Of a stretch of 64,000 nucleotides of DNA, positions 23,322 to 31,343 are shown piece by piece. Made by a program: the position numbers and the translations under genes. Every line of letters begins with the position of its first letter. Position 1 is the stretch's first letter. A model generated the notes under the pieces. The model was not told the origin of the DNA. It did no database searches and saw only the letters and a list, made by a program, of their open reading frames with translations. The stretch lies in NCBI RefSeq assembly GCF_000719095.1, contig NZ_JOEH01000002.1, positions 62,001 through 126,000 on the forward strand, read 5' to 3'. This DNA comes from Streptacidiphilus jeojiense. Its GTDB lineage: Bacteria > Actinomycetota > Actinomycetes > Streptomycetales > Streptomycetaceae.

Positions 23322-24592
23322 GCGAGATCGACCCCAACGTCACCCCGCCGCCGGCGGTCCCGCCCCCCGTCGACCCCAGGCTGCTGGTGCGCGAGGAGGG
23401 GCTCAAGGGCTATCTGACCGAGTTCCAGCGCAAGATCCGCGGCGGCGACCTCGGCTCGCTGCCGGTGATCGTCGGGCTGGTGATCATCTGGATCGTCTTC
23501 AGCGTCCAGGACAGCAACTACCTGACCTCGGCCAACTTCGAGTACATCGCCTACTACATGGTGGGCATCGGGCTGCTGTCCATCGGCCTGGTGTTCGTGC
23601 TGCTGCTGGGCGAGATCGACCTGTCGGTCGGCTCGGTCAGCGGTCTGGCCGCCGCGGTGTTCGCGGTGCTCTCGGTGAGCCACGGCCTCAACCCCTGGTT
23701 CGCCATGGTGATCACGCTGCTCACCGGCGCGGCCATCGGCGCGCTGCACGGCTTCGTGTTCGCCAAGATCGGCGTCCCGGCCTTCGTGGTCACCCTGGCC
23801 GGGTTCATGGGCTGGCAGGGCTTCATGCTCTGGCTGCTGGGCTCGACCGGCACCATCAACCTGCCGACCGACAGCGGGCCGATGCGCTACCTGTCCGGCA
23901 ACTCGTTCTTCATGGGCGGTGACATCGCCGGCGGCTACATCCTCGCCGGGCTGGGTGTCGCCGCGTACGTGTTCAGCGCGTTCGGGCTGCAGCGGCGGCG
24001 CCGGCAGGCCGGGGTGCCGTACCGGCCCACCACCGAGCTGGCGCTGCGGACGGTGATCCTGGCCATCGGGTCCTTCGGCACCGCGATGATCCTGAACGAC
24101 CAGAAGGGCGTGCCCAATGCGCTGGTGCTGTTCTCGGTCGCGCTGATCGTCACCAACTTCGTGCTGCGCCGTACCACCTACGGCCGGAAGGTGTTCGCGG
24201 TCGGTGGCAACATCGAGGCCAGCCGTCGCGCCGGTATCAGCGTGGCGATGGTCCGGATCACGGTGTTCTCCATCTCCGGTTTCTTCGCCGCGCTGGGCGG
24301 GCTGACCATCGCCGGGCAGATCTCCTCGGCGAACCAGGCCGGCTCCGACCCGAACAACCTGATGCTGGCCATCGCGGCCGCGGTCATCGGCGGCACCAGC
24401 CTCTTCGGTGGACGCGGCATGGTCTGGTCGGCGCTGCTCGGCATGCTGGTGATCGAGTCGATCAACGCCGGGCTCTACATGCTCGGCCTGGCCAACTCGA
24501 TCCAGTACATGATCACCGGCGCGGTGCTGCTGGCCGCGGTCATCATCGACTCGCTCTCCCGCCGCACCCAGAAGTCGGCGGGACGCGCCTAG
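23318..24592 (+). CDS. Sugar ABC transporter permease (XylH/RbsC-like)
   Basis: 424 residues with about 10 membrane helices. The N-terminal 50 residues are Pro-rich and cytoplasmic. Family signatures include LLLGEIDLSVGSVSGLAA (the EIDLS motif of BPD_transp_2 permeases), AFVVTLAGFMGWQG, YGRKVFAVGGNIEASRRAGI (EAA-like loop contacting the ATPase) and AAVIGGTSLFGGRG. A polar linker near residues 215-235 (QRRRRQAGVPYRP) is typical of XylH. It is the last gene of the importer operon; repeat copy C follows. Confidence 0.92.
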   Translation: MSEIDPNVTPPPAVPPPVDPRLLVREEGLKGYLTEFQRKIRGGDLGSLPVIVGLVIIWIVFSVQDSNYLTSANFEYIAYYMVGIGLLSIGLVFVLLLGEIDLSVGSVSGLAAAVFAVLSVSHGLNPWFAMVITLLTGAAIGALHGFVFAKIGVPAFVVTLAGFMGWQGFMLWLLGSTGTINLPTDSGPMRYLSGNSFFMGGDIAGGYILAGLGVAAYVFSAFGLQRRRRQAGVPYRPTTELALRTVILAIGSFGTAMILNDQKGVPNALVLFSVALIVTNFVLRRTTYGRKVFAVGGNIEASRRAGISVAMVRITVFSISGFFAALGGLTIAGQISSANQAGSDPNNLMLAIAAAVIGGTSLFGGRGMVWSALLGMLVIESINAGLYMLGLANSIQYMITGAVLLAAVIIDSLSRRTQKSAGRA

Positions 24593-24599
24593 CGTTCCC

Positions 24600-24755
24600 G
24601 GCTGCGGCGTTGTGCATGGCGTGTCGCGCACGCTGTTGAAAAAGCACAGCCCCGTGCCCCTCACCAGTTGCAACTGAGCCAGTTGCAGACCCCTGGGGGC
24701 GCGGGGCTGTGCTGTTTCAACAGCGTGCGCGCACAGCCACCTACGGCCCGCAGCC
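24600..24755. repeat. Dispersed nested-palindrome repeat, copy C
   Basis: Ends GGCTGCGG and CCGCAGCC. Both middle arms are of the GCACAGCCCCG variant (CGCGCACGCTGTTGAAAAAG on the left mirrors CAACAGCGTGCGCG on the right). The core is CAGTTGCAACTGagcCAGTTGCAG. It lies between convergent genes (permease and winged-helix protein), where a two-way terminator would be expected. Confidence 0.9.
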
Positions 24756-24760
24756 GAAGT

Positions 24761-25921
24761 TCAGGTCCCGGCGAGAGCACGTTCCAGCGGGGTGCGGAAC
24801 CGCGGTGTGATCCGCTGCCCGCCGATGAACTCCGCCATCCGCCCGGCCTCGGCCGCGACCGCGGCCTCGGCCTCCTCGCCCACATCGTCCAGCAGCCGCC
24901 AGACCAGTTCCCCGTCCGGCCGCTGGGCCCAGCCGCCGACGATCCGGCCGTCCCACCAGACCGTCGGCCCGATGTTGCCGGTCCGGTCGAACAACTCGGC
25001 GGTGTGCTCGGGCGGGAGGTACCAGTCCCGCTGCGCCCAGCCCATCCCGGTGGGGTCCAGCGCCGGCAGCAGCGCGGCGTACGGCGCGCCGGCAGCCGTC
25101 GGGCCGGTGTCCCCGGGCAGGACGTAGCCGGGCTCCTGCCCCTCCAGCGCCACCTCCTCGGCGCCCACCGCGACCAGCGCCTTGCGGACGTCGCCCAGGT
25201 TCCAGCCGGTCCACCACTTCAGGTCGGCCACCGTCCCCGGCCCGTACGATGCCAGCCAGCGCCGCGCCAGTTCGGCCCGCGCCTCGGCGGGCGGCAGCTG
25301 TGGGAACGGCTCGCCCGGCAGCCAGCGGAACTGGCTGGAGATCCAGCTCCCGCGCGGACGGTCGCGCCGCAGCCGGTTCTCGGCCGCCATGGTCCGCAGG
25401 ATCCGGCTGGCGACGGCCTGGGTGGCCTCGTAGGGCTTGCCGACCGCGACCGTCACCTGCTCCCGCAGTGCCGGCACCCGGGTGCCCAGCTCGGCGCCGG
25501 TCAGCGGCCCGCTCGCGGCCAGCTCGGCGAGGACCGCCCGCTCCGCCGCCGCCAGCCACTTCTCGTCCCAGCCGCCGCCCTCCTTCAGGAAGGCGAGCAG
25601 CTTGGTGCGTTCCCTGGCGGCGATCGCCCGCGCCGTGGACGAGTCGACCACCGGCGCGAGGTCCCGCCCCACCACGAACATGGTGCGGCGCATGCACAGC
25701 AGCCGCGTCAGCGTCAGGTCCTGGTACAGCGCCTGCTCCAGCAGTGCCGGGGTGGCGGAGCCCATCCGCGCGGCGACGGCCAGGAACACCGTCGCAGGAT
25801 CGGTGGCATGCAGCCCCACCATCGCGTCGGCCGCCTCCTCGGGGGTGGCGGCCCGGGTCGCGGGGGAGAGGAGATGACGGGTCGCCAGCCGGGCCCTGCG
25901 CTCTTCGGTCGAGATCTGCAC
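24761..25921 (-). CDS. Winged-helix DNA-binding protein of the AlkZ/YcaQ (HTH_42) family
   Basis: 386 residues. The start is a GTG, probably leaderless (TAGCGT six bases upstream). The family fold is a tandem winged-helix DNA glycosylase, known from AlkZ/YcaQ, which unhook cross-links or alkylated bases. Typical pieces are RHLLSPATRAATPEEA, MVGLHATDPATVFLA, RLLCMRRTMFVV, WWTGWNL and LLPALDPTGMGW with DRTGNIGPTVWWDGRIVGGW near the C-terminus. The catalytic QxQ/QxD-type motif is not obvious here: that region reads LHATDP. So it may be a non-catalytic or differently active AlkZ-like protein. Confidence 0.8.
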   Translation of the reverse strand: MQISTEERRARLATRHLLSPATRAATPEEAADAMVGLHATDPATVFLAVAARMGSATPALLEQALYQDLTLTRLLCMRRTMFVVGRDLAPVVDSSTARAIAARERTKLLAFLKEGGGWDEKWLAAAERAVLAELAASGPLTGAELGTRVPALREQVTVAVGKPYEATQAVASRILRTMAAENRLRRDRPRGSWISSQFRWLPGEPFPQLPPAEARAELARRWLASYGPGTVADLKWWTGWNLGDVRKALVAVGAEEVALEGQEPGYVLPGDTGPTAAGAPYAALLPALDPTGMGWAQRDWYLPPEHTAELFDRTGNIGPTVWWDGRIVGGWAQRPDGELVWRLLDDVGEEAEAAVAAEAGRMAEFIGGQRITPRFRTPLERALAGT

Positions 25922-25927
25922 GTCCGT

Positions 25928-25933
25928 ACGCTA
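25928..25933 (-). promoter_or_regulatory. Probable -10 of a leaderless promoter for the winged-helix gene
   Basis: On the minus strand TAGCGT ends 6 bases before the GTG start. TAGnnT is the streptomycete housekeeping -10. No ribosome-binding site fits between. Confidence 0.45.
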
Positions 25934-25980
25934 CCCGTGCGGGCCCCGGAAACCGCTCAACCCCAGCTGCGTCACATTTA

Positions 25981-26009
25981 TTGATGGTTCGTCAGATTCT
26001 GGTTAGCCT
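25981..26009 (+). promoter_or_regulatory. Housekeeping-type promoter for the SRPBCC gene
   Basis: TTGATG and TAGCCT are spaced by 17 bp, inside an unusually AT-rich stretch. The -35 overlaps the near-palindrome TGATGgttCGTCA, which may be an operator. Confidence 0.5.
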
Positions 26010-26068
26010 CGCGGAAACCGGTGTCCGAACGGCCGCCCCACGCGTGGCCGCGCCGGAGAGGAGCTGTC

Positions 26069-26497
26069 ATGCCCGAGGTTTCCGTCAGCGCTTCCCTGCC
26101 CGCCCCCGCGGACAAGGTGTGGGCCGTGATCACCGATTTCGACCGCTTCGGCGAGTGGAACACCATCCACACCGCGTTCCCCAACGGCGCCCCGGCCGAG
26201 CTCGCCGTCGGCGCCCAGTACGCCGAGAAGATGACCCTGATGGGGATGCCGACCGAGGCCGCCTGGACCGTGGCGGAGGTCGAACCCGGCAAGTCCTGGG
26301 TGCTGGAGGGCAAGGCCCCGATGGGGATCACCCTGCGCCAGCACTACCAGTTGAGCAGCGAGGGCGAGGGCACCCTGCTGACGGTGCAGAGCGAGTTCAA
26401 GGGCGCGGCGGTGAACATGATGGCCAACCGGGTCAAGGACGCCACCACGGCCGCCCTCACCGAGTCGCTGCGCAAGCTCACCGCGCTGGTCGCCTAG
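26069..26497 (+). CDS. SRPBCC (START/Bet v1-like) ligand-binding protein
   Basis: 142 residues, one SRPBCC domain. The ATG follows GGAGAGGAG. Family pattern: VSVSASLPAPADKVWAVITD, FGEWNTIHTAFPNG, WTVAEVEPGKSWVLEG and LTVQSEFKGAAVNMMANRV with a long C-terminal helix. Such proteins bind hydrophobic small molecules and include polyketide cyclases. No polyketide genes are near, so a general ligand-binding or stress role is as likely. It is convergent with the phosphatase gene, 6 bp apart. Confidence 0.82.
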   Translation: MPEVSVSASLPAPADKVWAVITDFDRFGEWNTIHTAFPNGAPAELAVGAQYAEKMTLMGMPTEAAWTVAEVEPGKSWVLEGKAPMGITLRQHYQLSSEGEGTLLTVQSEFKGAAVNMMANRVKDATTAALTESLRKLTALVA

Positions 26498-26503
26498 GGC
26501 GGT

Positions 26504-27403
26504 TCAGGCCGGGGTGCCGCGCCCGTCCGTCCGCTCCGCCGAGGGTGGGCGGTGGACCGCGAGCATGGCGATGTCGTCCCGGGCCGGCCCGCCGCTGTGG
26601 CGGAGCACCTCGCGGCAGAGGGTGTCCAGCAGCGGGCCCGGGCTGCCGGGGCGCGCCGTGGCGAGGGCCGTGAGTGGCTCGTAGAACTCGCCCTCGGGCG
26701 AGCGGGCCTCGGTCACCCCGTCGGTGAGCAGCAGCAGGGTGGCGCCCCGGGGCAGCCGGACCAGGTCCGCCGGGGTGTCCGCGGTGCCCAGGGTGGTGGC
26801 CAGGCCCAGCGGCGGCCGGCGGCGGCCCGGTTCGAGGGTCCAGGTCCGGCGGCCGGTCAGCAGCAGCGGCGGGATGTGGCCGCAGTTGACCAGGCGCAGC
26901 ACCGACAGGTCGGTGCTGATCTCGACGACCAGGGCGGTGGCGAAGTCCTCGTCGGCGTCGGCGCGGAAGCGCAGGCTGGCGGCGCGCTCCATGGTGCGGT
27001 CCAGCCGGGCGGCGACCTCCTCGACGGTGGCGGCGTGCTGGGCGGCCCGGCGGAAGGCGCTCAGCAGGATCGCGGCGACCCCGCCGGCCCCCGGCCCCTT
27101 GCCGCGGACGTCGCCGATGAGCAGGCGGATCCCGTGCGGGGTCTGCTGCACCGCGTAGAAGTCGCCGCCGATGCCGGTGTCCGGGTCCGCCGCCAGGTAG
27201 CGGGCCGCGACCGAGAGCGGTCCGACCTCGGCGGTCACGGCGGCGTTGCTGTTGCTGGCGGGGTGCGGCGCCAGCGCCGCCTGCTGGGCGGCGGCCGAGT
27301 CCTCGCCAAGCAGGGCGAGGCGGCGCAGCGGCCGCTGCAGCAGCCGGTCGGCGAACAGGGCGGTCGGGCGTGCGGGTCTGCTGAGGCGTGGGCCGGTCGT
27401 CAT
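26504..27403 (-). CDS. SpoIIE-type PP2C serine/threonine phosphatase
   Basis: 299 residues. The PP2C/SpoIIE domain (about residues 55-290) has the metal-binding Asp motifs GIGGDFYAV, IGDVRGKGPGA, LLLTDGVTEAR and GPARDDIAMLAV. No PAS, GAF or membrane part is present, and the first 55 residues are basic and Leu/Ala-rich. Such enzymes usually dephosphorylate anti-sigma-factor antagonists (STAS proteins), but no STAS or HATPase gene is adjacent. The start is 3 bp after the stop of the SsgA-like gene, so the two are probably one operon. Confidence 0.9.
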   Translation of the reverse strand: MTTGPRLSRPARPTALFADRLLQRPLRRLALLGEDSAAAQQAALAPHPASNSNAAVTAEVGPLSVAARYLAADPDTGIGGDFYAVQQTPHGIRLLIGDVRGKGPGAGGVAAILLSAFRRAAQHAATVEEVAARLDRTMERAASLRFRADADEDFATALVVEISTDLSVLRLVNCGHIPPLLLTGRRTWTLEPGRRRPPLGLATTLGTADTPADLVRLPRGATLLLLTDGVTEARSPEGEFYEPLTALATARPGSPGPLLDTLCREVLRHSGGPARDDIAMLAVHRPPSAERTDGRGTPA

Positions 27404-27406
27404 CGG

Positions 27407-27820
27407 TCAGACCCCTCCGACCAGTGCGACGAGCAGGCTGGCGAGGTCGGCCCGGGGGTCCTCGGCCCCCTCGGGGACGGCCGCGTAGCTGCGGGCCAGG
27501 AACGCCCGCACCTCGGCGCTGCGCAGCCGGAGCATCGCCGCGCCCTCGGGGCCGTGCAGCTCGACCATGGTCCGGTGCGGACCGCAGGGCCAGACATGGA
27601 CGTCGCCGGCGCCGGCGGGGGCGAGCATCCCCTCGCCGAGCAGGTCCCTGGCGAAGGTCCAGGTCTGTTCGGTACCGTCCAGGCTGATCTCGGCGGGGAA
27701 GGTCAGCCGTACGGCGAAGGGGTCCTCGGGACGGTAGCCGAGGCGGGCGACGAAGTCGCAGCTCAGGCCGGCGGTGACGATCAGGCGGGCGTGGACGGTC
27801 TGCTCGACGGCGGTGACCAT
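27407..27820 (-). CDS. SsgA-like protein (SALP), sporulation/cell-division regulator family
   Basis: 137 residues, the size of SALPs, a family found in sporulating actinomycetes. Typical parts are ARLIVTAGLSCDFVARLGY, YRPEDPFAVRLTFPA, WTFARDLLGEGM, GAGDVHVWPC and MLRLRSAEVRAFLARSYAAV. SALPs steer septum placement and spore-wall events; SsgB recruits FtsZ. Which SALP this is cannot be decided: the gene is not in the conserved ssgB or ssgA context, so a species-variable paralogue is likely. The ATG start is preceded by GGAGCCGCCCCC. It is co-directional with the phosphatase gene. Confidence 0.88.
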   Translation of the reverse strand: MVTAVEQTVHARLIVTAGLSCDFVARLGYRPEDPFAVRLTFPAEISLDGTEQTWTFARDLLGEGMLAPAGAGDVHVWPCGPHRTMVELHGPEGAAMLRLRSAEVRAFLARSYAAVPEGAEDPRADLASLLVALVGGV

Positions 27821-27983
27821 GGGGGCGGCTCCTCGCTGCGGTGCGGCGTGTACAGGAGAAGGACTCGATCGACCCCGCCGCGATTACGCGGAAACCGGGG
27901 AATCTGCTGTGACCTGCGCCATAGGCAAATCGTCGCTTTGCCCTTTTAGTCGTATCTGTCGCATGTACCGATGAAAGGCTTCC

Positions 27984-29453
27984 GTGAGCACCACCGGTGA
28001 GACCGCCATGCCCGGCCCCGGCGAAGAGACGGCCATCGAGGCGTACACCCGCACCTACCAGGAGCACCACTCCCGGCTGGTCGCCTACGCCCGCACACTC
28101 ACCGGCGACGCCTGGCTGGCCGAGGACCTGACCGCGGAGGCCCACTTCCGCGTCTGGCGACGGATCTCGGCGGGTCACCAGGTGGACCACATCCCCGGCT
28201 ACCTGGCCGCGACCATCCGCAACCTCGCCGTCGACCTCGGCCACGCGCCCAAGGAACTCCCGCAGGGCGACCAGCTGGAACGGCTGCACCCGGCGGAGCC
28301 GGCCACGACGCCCGTCCCCCAGGAGGGCGCCTACGCCGTCATGCTCGCGGGGGCGCTGAAGCAGCTTCCGCACCGCTGGGTCCGTGCGCTGTGGCTGACC
28401 GAGGTCGAGGACTGGAGCCTCGAAGCGGTCGGCGACGACCTGGGCACCAACCGCAACGCCACGGCGGTGCTGCTGCACCGCGCCCGCGAGGGGCTGCGCC
28501 AGGCCTTCCTGCGCGCGCAGCCGGGCGCACCGGACGAGGCGAGCTGCGCCGAGCACTGGGAGCGGATCCCGGCCCATGTCCGCGGCACCAGCTCGGCCCG
28601 CCAGGACCGCGCGCTGCGCGCCCACGCCGAGGGCTGCGCCGACTGCCGCGCCCGAATAGCCCTGCTGGAACGCGCCAACCACCGCCTGCCCGCACTGGTC
28701 GGCCCGGCACTCCTGCTGGCCTTCGCCGGCGGCGGCGCCGCACGCTACCTGATCCCGACCGCCGGCGCCCGAGCAGCAGCGCGGGCCCACGGGGCGGGGC
28801 ATGGCGCCGTCCGGGTCAGCGGCCACGCCGCCGCCAAATCCGGCCCGGCCTCCGGCTCGGTAGGAGCGGGCACCCTCGCCGTAGCGGGCGGCCTCGTCCT
28901 CGCCGCCGCAGGCGCGGTAGCAGCCTTCACCCTCACCGGCTCGCACTCCTCCCCACAACCGGCCGCACTGGCCGCCACCCAGCAGAGCACCACCGCGCCC
29001 GCATCCCCCACTCCCGCGAGCACCCCTGCATCGCCTTCGGCGTCCACCTCTACGACCCCCGCAACCACCACCGCCCCGAAGCAGGCAGCAGTCACCAGCC
29101 CGATCCCGAACACCGCCGCCGGCAGCCCCAGCGCAGCAGCAACCACCCAGACGCCCGAAGCGACCACAACGACCCCGGCCGCCCAACCATCGCCGTCATC
29201 CACACCCCCTCTGGCGACCCCGACCTCGACACCCCCCTCCCCGACGACGGCATCCCCCACCCCGTCCACCCCGTCCACCGCTCCGACCAGCCCGTCCGAC
29301 TCCCCATCACCCACCGTGGCCACCCCCACGCCCACCCCCAGCACAACGGCAGCATCACCCTCCACCCCCGCCACGCCCCCCACCTCCACGCCCCCCACCA
29401 CCGACCCGACCTGCTGGACCCTCAGCGGCCTCTCGCTGTGCTGGAACCGGTAA
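27984..29453 (+). CDS. ECF-type sigma factor fused to zinc-finger, membrane and Ser/Thr/Pro-rich regions
   Basis: 489 residues. Sigma-2 is about residues 22-90 (LVAYARTLTGDAWLAEDLTA) and sigma-4 about 112-170 (LPHRWVRALWLTEVEDWSLE). An anti-sigma-like zinc finger with HAEGCADC follows near 205-215. Two hydrophobic segments follow (about 233-255 and 298-322), then a 150-residue Ser/Thr/Pro/Ala-rich tail ending CWTLSGLSLCWNR with Cys477 and Cys486. Similar ECF groups with C-terminal ZAS and membrane extensions are known in actinobacteria. It is probably a membrane-tethered sigma factor. GTG start after GAAAGG. Divergent from the SALP gene. Confidence 0.88.
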   Translation: MSTTGETAMPGPGEETAIEAYTRTYQEHHSRLVAYARTLTGDAWLAEDLTAEAHFRVWRRISAGHQVDHIPGYLAATIRNLAVDLGHAPKELPQGDQLERLHPAEPATTPVPQEGAYAVMLAGALKQLPHRWVRALWLTEVEDWSLEAVGDDLGTNRNATAVLLHRAREGLRQAFLRAQPGAPDEASCAEHWERIPAHVRGTSSARQDRALRAHAEGCADCRARIALLERANHRLPALVGPALLLAFAGGGAARYLIPTAGARAAARAHGAGHGAVRVSGHAAAKSGPASGSVGAGTLAVAGGLVLAAAGAVAAFTLTGSHSSPQPAALAATQQSTTAPASPTPASTPASPSASTSTTPATTTAPKQAAVTSPIPNTAAGSPSAAATTQTPEATTTTPAAQPSPSSTPPLATPTSTPPSPTTASPTPSTPSTAPTSPSDSPSPTVATPTPTPSTTAASPSTPATPPTSTPPTTDPTCWTLSGLSLCWNR

Positions 29454-29463
29454 GTTCGCCCCC

Positions 29464-30051
29464 TCAGACCGTCCAGGTACGCGTCCGCTCTGTCACAGGT
29501 TTGGCCAGGCCGACATGCTCGGGGTGGCGTACCACCGTGTGTCCCGCACCGGCATCGCTGTGGATCTCTGCGACTACTACGCCCCTCCGCAGCCACTCAC
29601 CGCAGTAGCTGCAGTAACCCGGGGCTGTATTCGGTTCGCTCGGCTCACTCATGAGGCCCCCGCTGCGGTGGTCCGCCCGCTGGTTCAGGTCGGCGACGCG
29701 CCCGAACTCCTCAGGGGTCAGCCGACCGGCCCGGGCGATGCTCATCAGTCGGCTCCGCTCGGATTCTTCGGTCGGGCTGAGGGGCTGCGGCTCAGCTGTC
29801 TCAATGGGTTCGGGCATGGTGCTGGCTCCTGGTAGAGAGTGCTCCGGGCAAGCGACGACGGACCAGGCCAGCACACCGTCGTCGGTGCCGCGGGTTCTTA
29901 CGTGCCCGTTCCGTATCAGCGGCAGCGTGGTTGTACCGCACGTGATGCATGCCTCGCCGTGTAGGCGGACGATGCTGACCAGGTCGACAGGTAGTTGCAT
30001 TGCAGCTGCGGGCACGTTCACGCCTTCCCTCGCGGGTTCGGACGTGACCAT
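29464..30051 (-). CDS. Hypothetical protein with two treble-clef/zinc-ribbon-like Cys/His halves
   Basis: 195 residues. I chose the ATG at 30051 (GGGAG upstream) over a TTG five codons earlier. The first half carries ACITCGTTTLP and VVACPEH, the second GYCSYCGEW and VVRHPEH. Each half therefore has CxxC followed about 27-40 residues later by (C/H)PEH, which looks like a duplicated zinc site. Between them is a charged helix (TEESERSRLMSIARAGRLT). No enzyme motif. It lies downstream of the XRE regulator on the same strand, with a perfect palindrome between, and may be its partner or target. Confidence 0.65.
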   Translation of the reverse strand: MVTSEPAREGVNVPAAAMQLPVDLVSIVRLHGEACITCGTTTLPLIRNGHVRTRGTDDGVLAWSVVACPEHSLPGASTMPEPIETAEPQPLSPTEESERSRLMSIARAGRLTPEEFGRVADLNQRADHRSGGLMSEPSEPNTAPGYCSYCGEWLRRGVVVAEIHSDAGAGHTVVRHPEHVGLAKPVTERTRTWTV

Positions 30052-30074
30052 GCTCCCGACCTGCAAGGGCGCCT

Positions 30075-30095
30075 AGGAGTACAGCGTGTACTCCT
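30075..30095. promoter_or_regulatory. 21-bp perfect palindrome before the zinc-ribbon-like gene
   Basis: AGGAGTACA and TGTACTCCT are perfect 9-bp arms around GCG. It sits 24 bp upstream of the zinc-ribbon-like gene start and 3 bp past the XRE stop. It could be an operator for the XRE protein or a short hairpin; there is no T tail in either direction. Confidence 0.5.
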
Positions 30096-30098
30096 CGC

Positions 30099-31280
30099 TC
30101 AGGTTGCCCCGGCCCACTCGGCGAGGGCCAGTAGCGCCTCGCGCTCGGATCGCTGGGAGCGCACCAGGGACCGAAGCGTTTCACGTACTTGCGGGTGTTC
30201 GCGGACGTGTTGGGGCGCGATCCGGCGCGCTACCTGCAGCGACTCCAATGCGTCGGCACACAGGTTCTGCCACAACTGCGCCCGTGCGACGTCGATGTAG
30301 TAGTGGCTGCGCCGCTCTGCCGGAAGCTCTGCGGGTGGTTTCCACTCCATGGCGGCGGCGAGCACGGCAGGACCGTCGTTGAGTTCGACGGCGACGGCGA
30401 CCTCGTGCACCCGGAAAGAGGAGGGCCCGAACGCAGTGCCGAGGTAGATCCCTTCCTGGACGCTGTCCGCGAGTTCCTTGGCGTAGGCGAGGTGAGTCCG
30501 CGCCGACGCCTCGTCGCGCATCCTGCCCGCGACCACCGCCGCCCTCATGTGCAAGGCGCCCACCGCAGCCCGGGTCGGCTGGTCGCCTGGGGACGGGGCC
30601 CGGTCGATGGCGCCCTGAAGCATCCTCAGTCCTGTGGCGAGCGCTTCCTCCTGGCGGGAGGAAAAGAACGTCTCCATACGGACGTAGGAGGCGGTGGCGT
30701 CCAGGACGGGGTCCTCGGCACGGTCGGCGGCCCAGCGCATCAGCTCCACCGTGCGCGCCGAAAGATCGCAGTAGGTGTATTTGTAGACGACCGCATCGGC
30801 CGATCGGTACACCGAGGCCAGCAGCCGTGCGGCCTCGATGCACTCGGCGCCGGTGAACTGCTGGACTGCGCGGTTCAGCTCCGTCAGCCGATCGGGCAGT
30901 ACCTTCGTCAGCGAGGTGTAGCGGGAGGCGAGGCGCCACGCCTCGAGTTCGGCGGTAGAGCGACGTAACGATGCCAGGTCGCGGACCGGTCCGTCGGGCG
31001 GCAGGTCGTACGCGTCCACGGCCGCGCGCAGGGCGGGGATGGCGGCGTGGATTCGGCTGTCGCTGCGGCGGCCTTCGCGGAGCCGACTCGGGTCGAGGTC
31101 GAGGGCTTCCGCGATCGATTCCAGCACGGACTCCGAGGGTTCCCGTCTGCCCTGTTCGATCGACTTGATGGCGTCGAGGGAGACGCAGGCCAGCCCGGCG
31201 AGTTCGGCCTGTTGCAGGCGCCGGGATTTGCGCGCGGCGGCGATGCGGGATCCGAGGGTATTGGCATCGCGGGGCGGCAT
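30099..31280 (-). CDS. XRE-family regulator with helical-repeat (TPR-like) C-terminus
   Basis: 393 residues. The N-terminal helix-turn-helix (about residues 8-68) contains LGSRIAAARKSRRLQQAELA, VSLDAIKSIEQGRREPSESV and IAEALDLDP. The remaining 320 residues are alpha-helical with TPR-like repeats (ARLLASVYRSADA, ALHMRAAVVAGRMRDEASAR, ARAQLWQNLCADALESLQVA). This build is common for streptomycete peptide- or ligand-sensing regulators. The ATG has GGAG eight bases upstream. It lies between the HAD gene (upstream, same strand) and the zinc-ribbon-like gene. Confidence 0.85.
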   Translation of the reverse strand: MPPRDANTLGSRIAAARKSRRLQQAELAGLACVSLDAIKSIEQGRREPSESVLESIAEALDLDPSRLREGRRSDSRIHAAIPALRAAVDAYDLPPDGPVRDLASLRRSTAELEAWRLASRYTSLTKVLPDRLTELNRAVQQFTGAECIEAARLLASVYRSADAVVYKYTYCDLSARTVELMRWAADRAEDPVLDATASYVRMETFFSSRQEEALATGLRMLQGAIDRAPSPGDQPTRAAVGALHMRAAVVAGRMRDEASARTHLAYAKELADSVQEGIYLGTAFGPSSFRVHEVAVAVELNDGPAVLAAAMEWKPPAELPAERRSHYYIDVARAQLWQNLCADALESLQVARRIAPQHVREHPQVRETLRSLVRSQRSEREALLALAEWAGAT

Positions 31281-31295
31281 GTTGGACTCCGTTCC

Positions 31296-31305
31296 TGACG
31301 CGTCA
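31296..31305. promoter_or_regulatory. TGACGCGTCA palindrome upstream of the XRE gene
   Basis: A perfect 10-bp palindrome lies 16 bp before the XRE start, downstream of a -35-like TTGACT on the minus strand. It may be an autoregulatory site. A 10-bp palindrome of this GC content can occur by chance. Confidence 0.25.
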
Positions 31306-31343
31306 TTGGAAACGGTACCGCGCAGTCAAAAAACGGATGGGTT

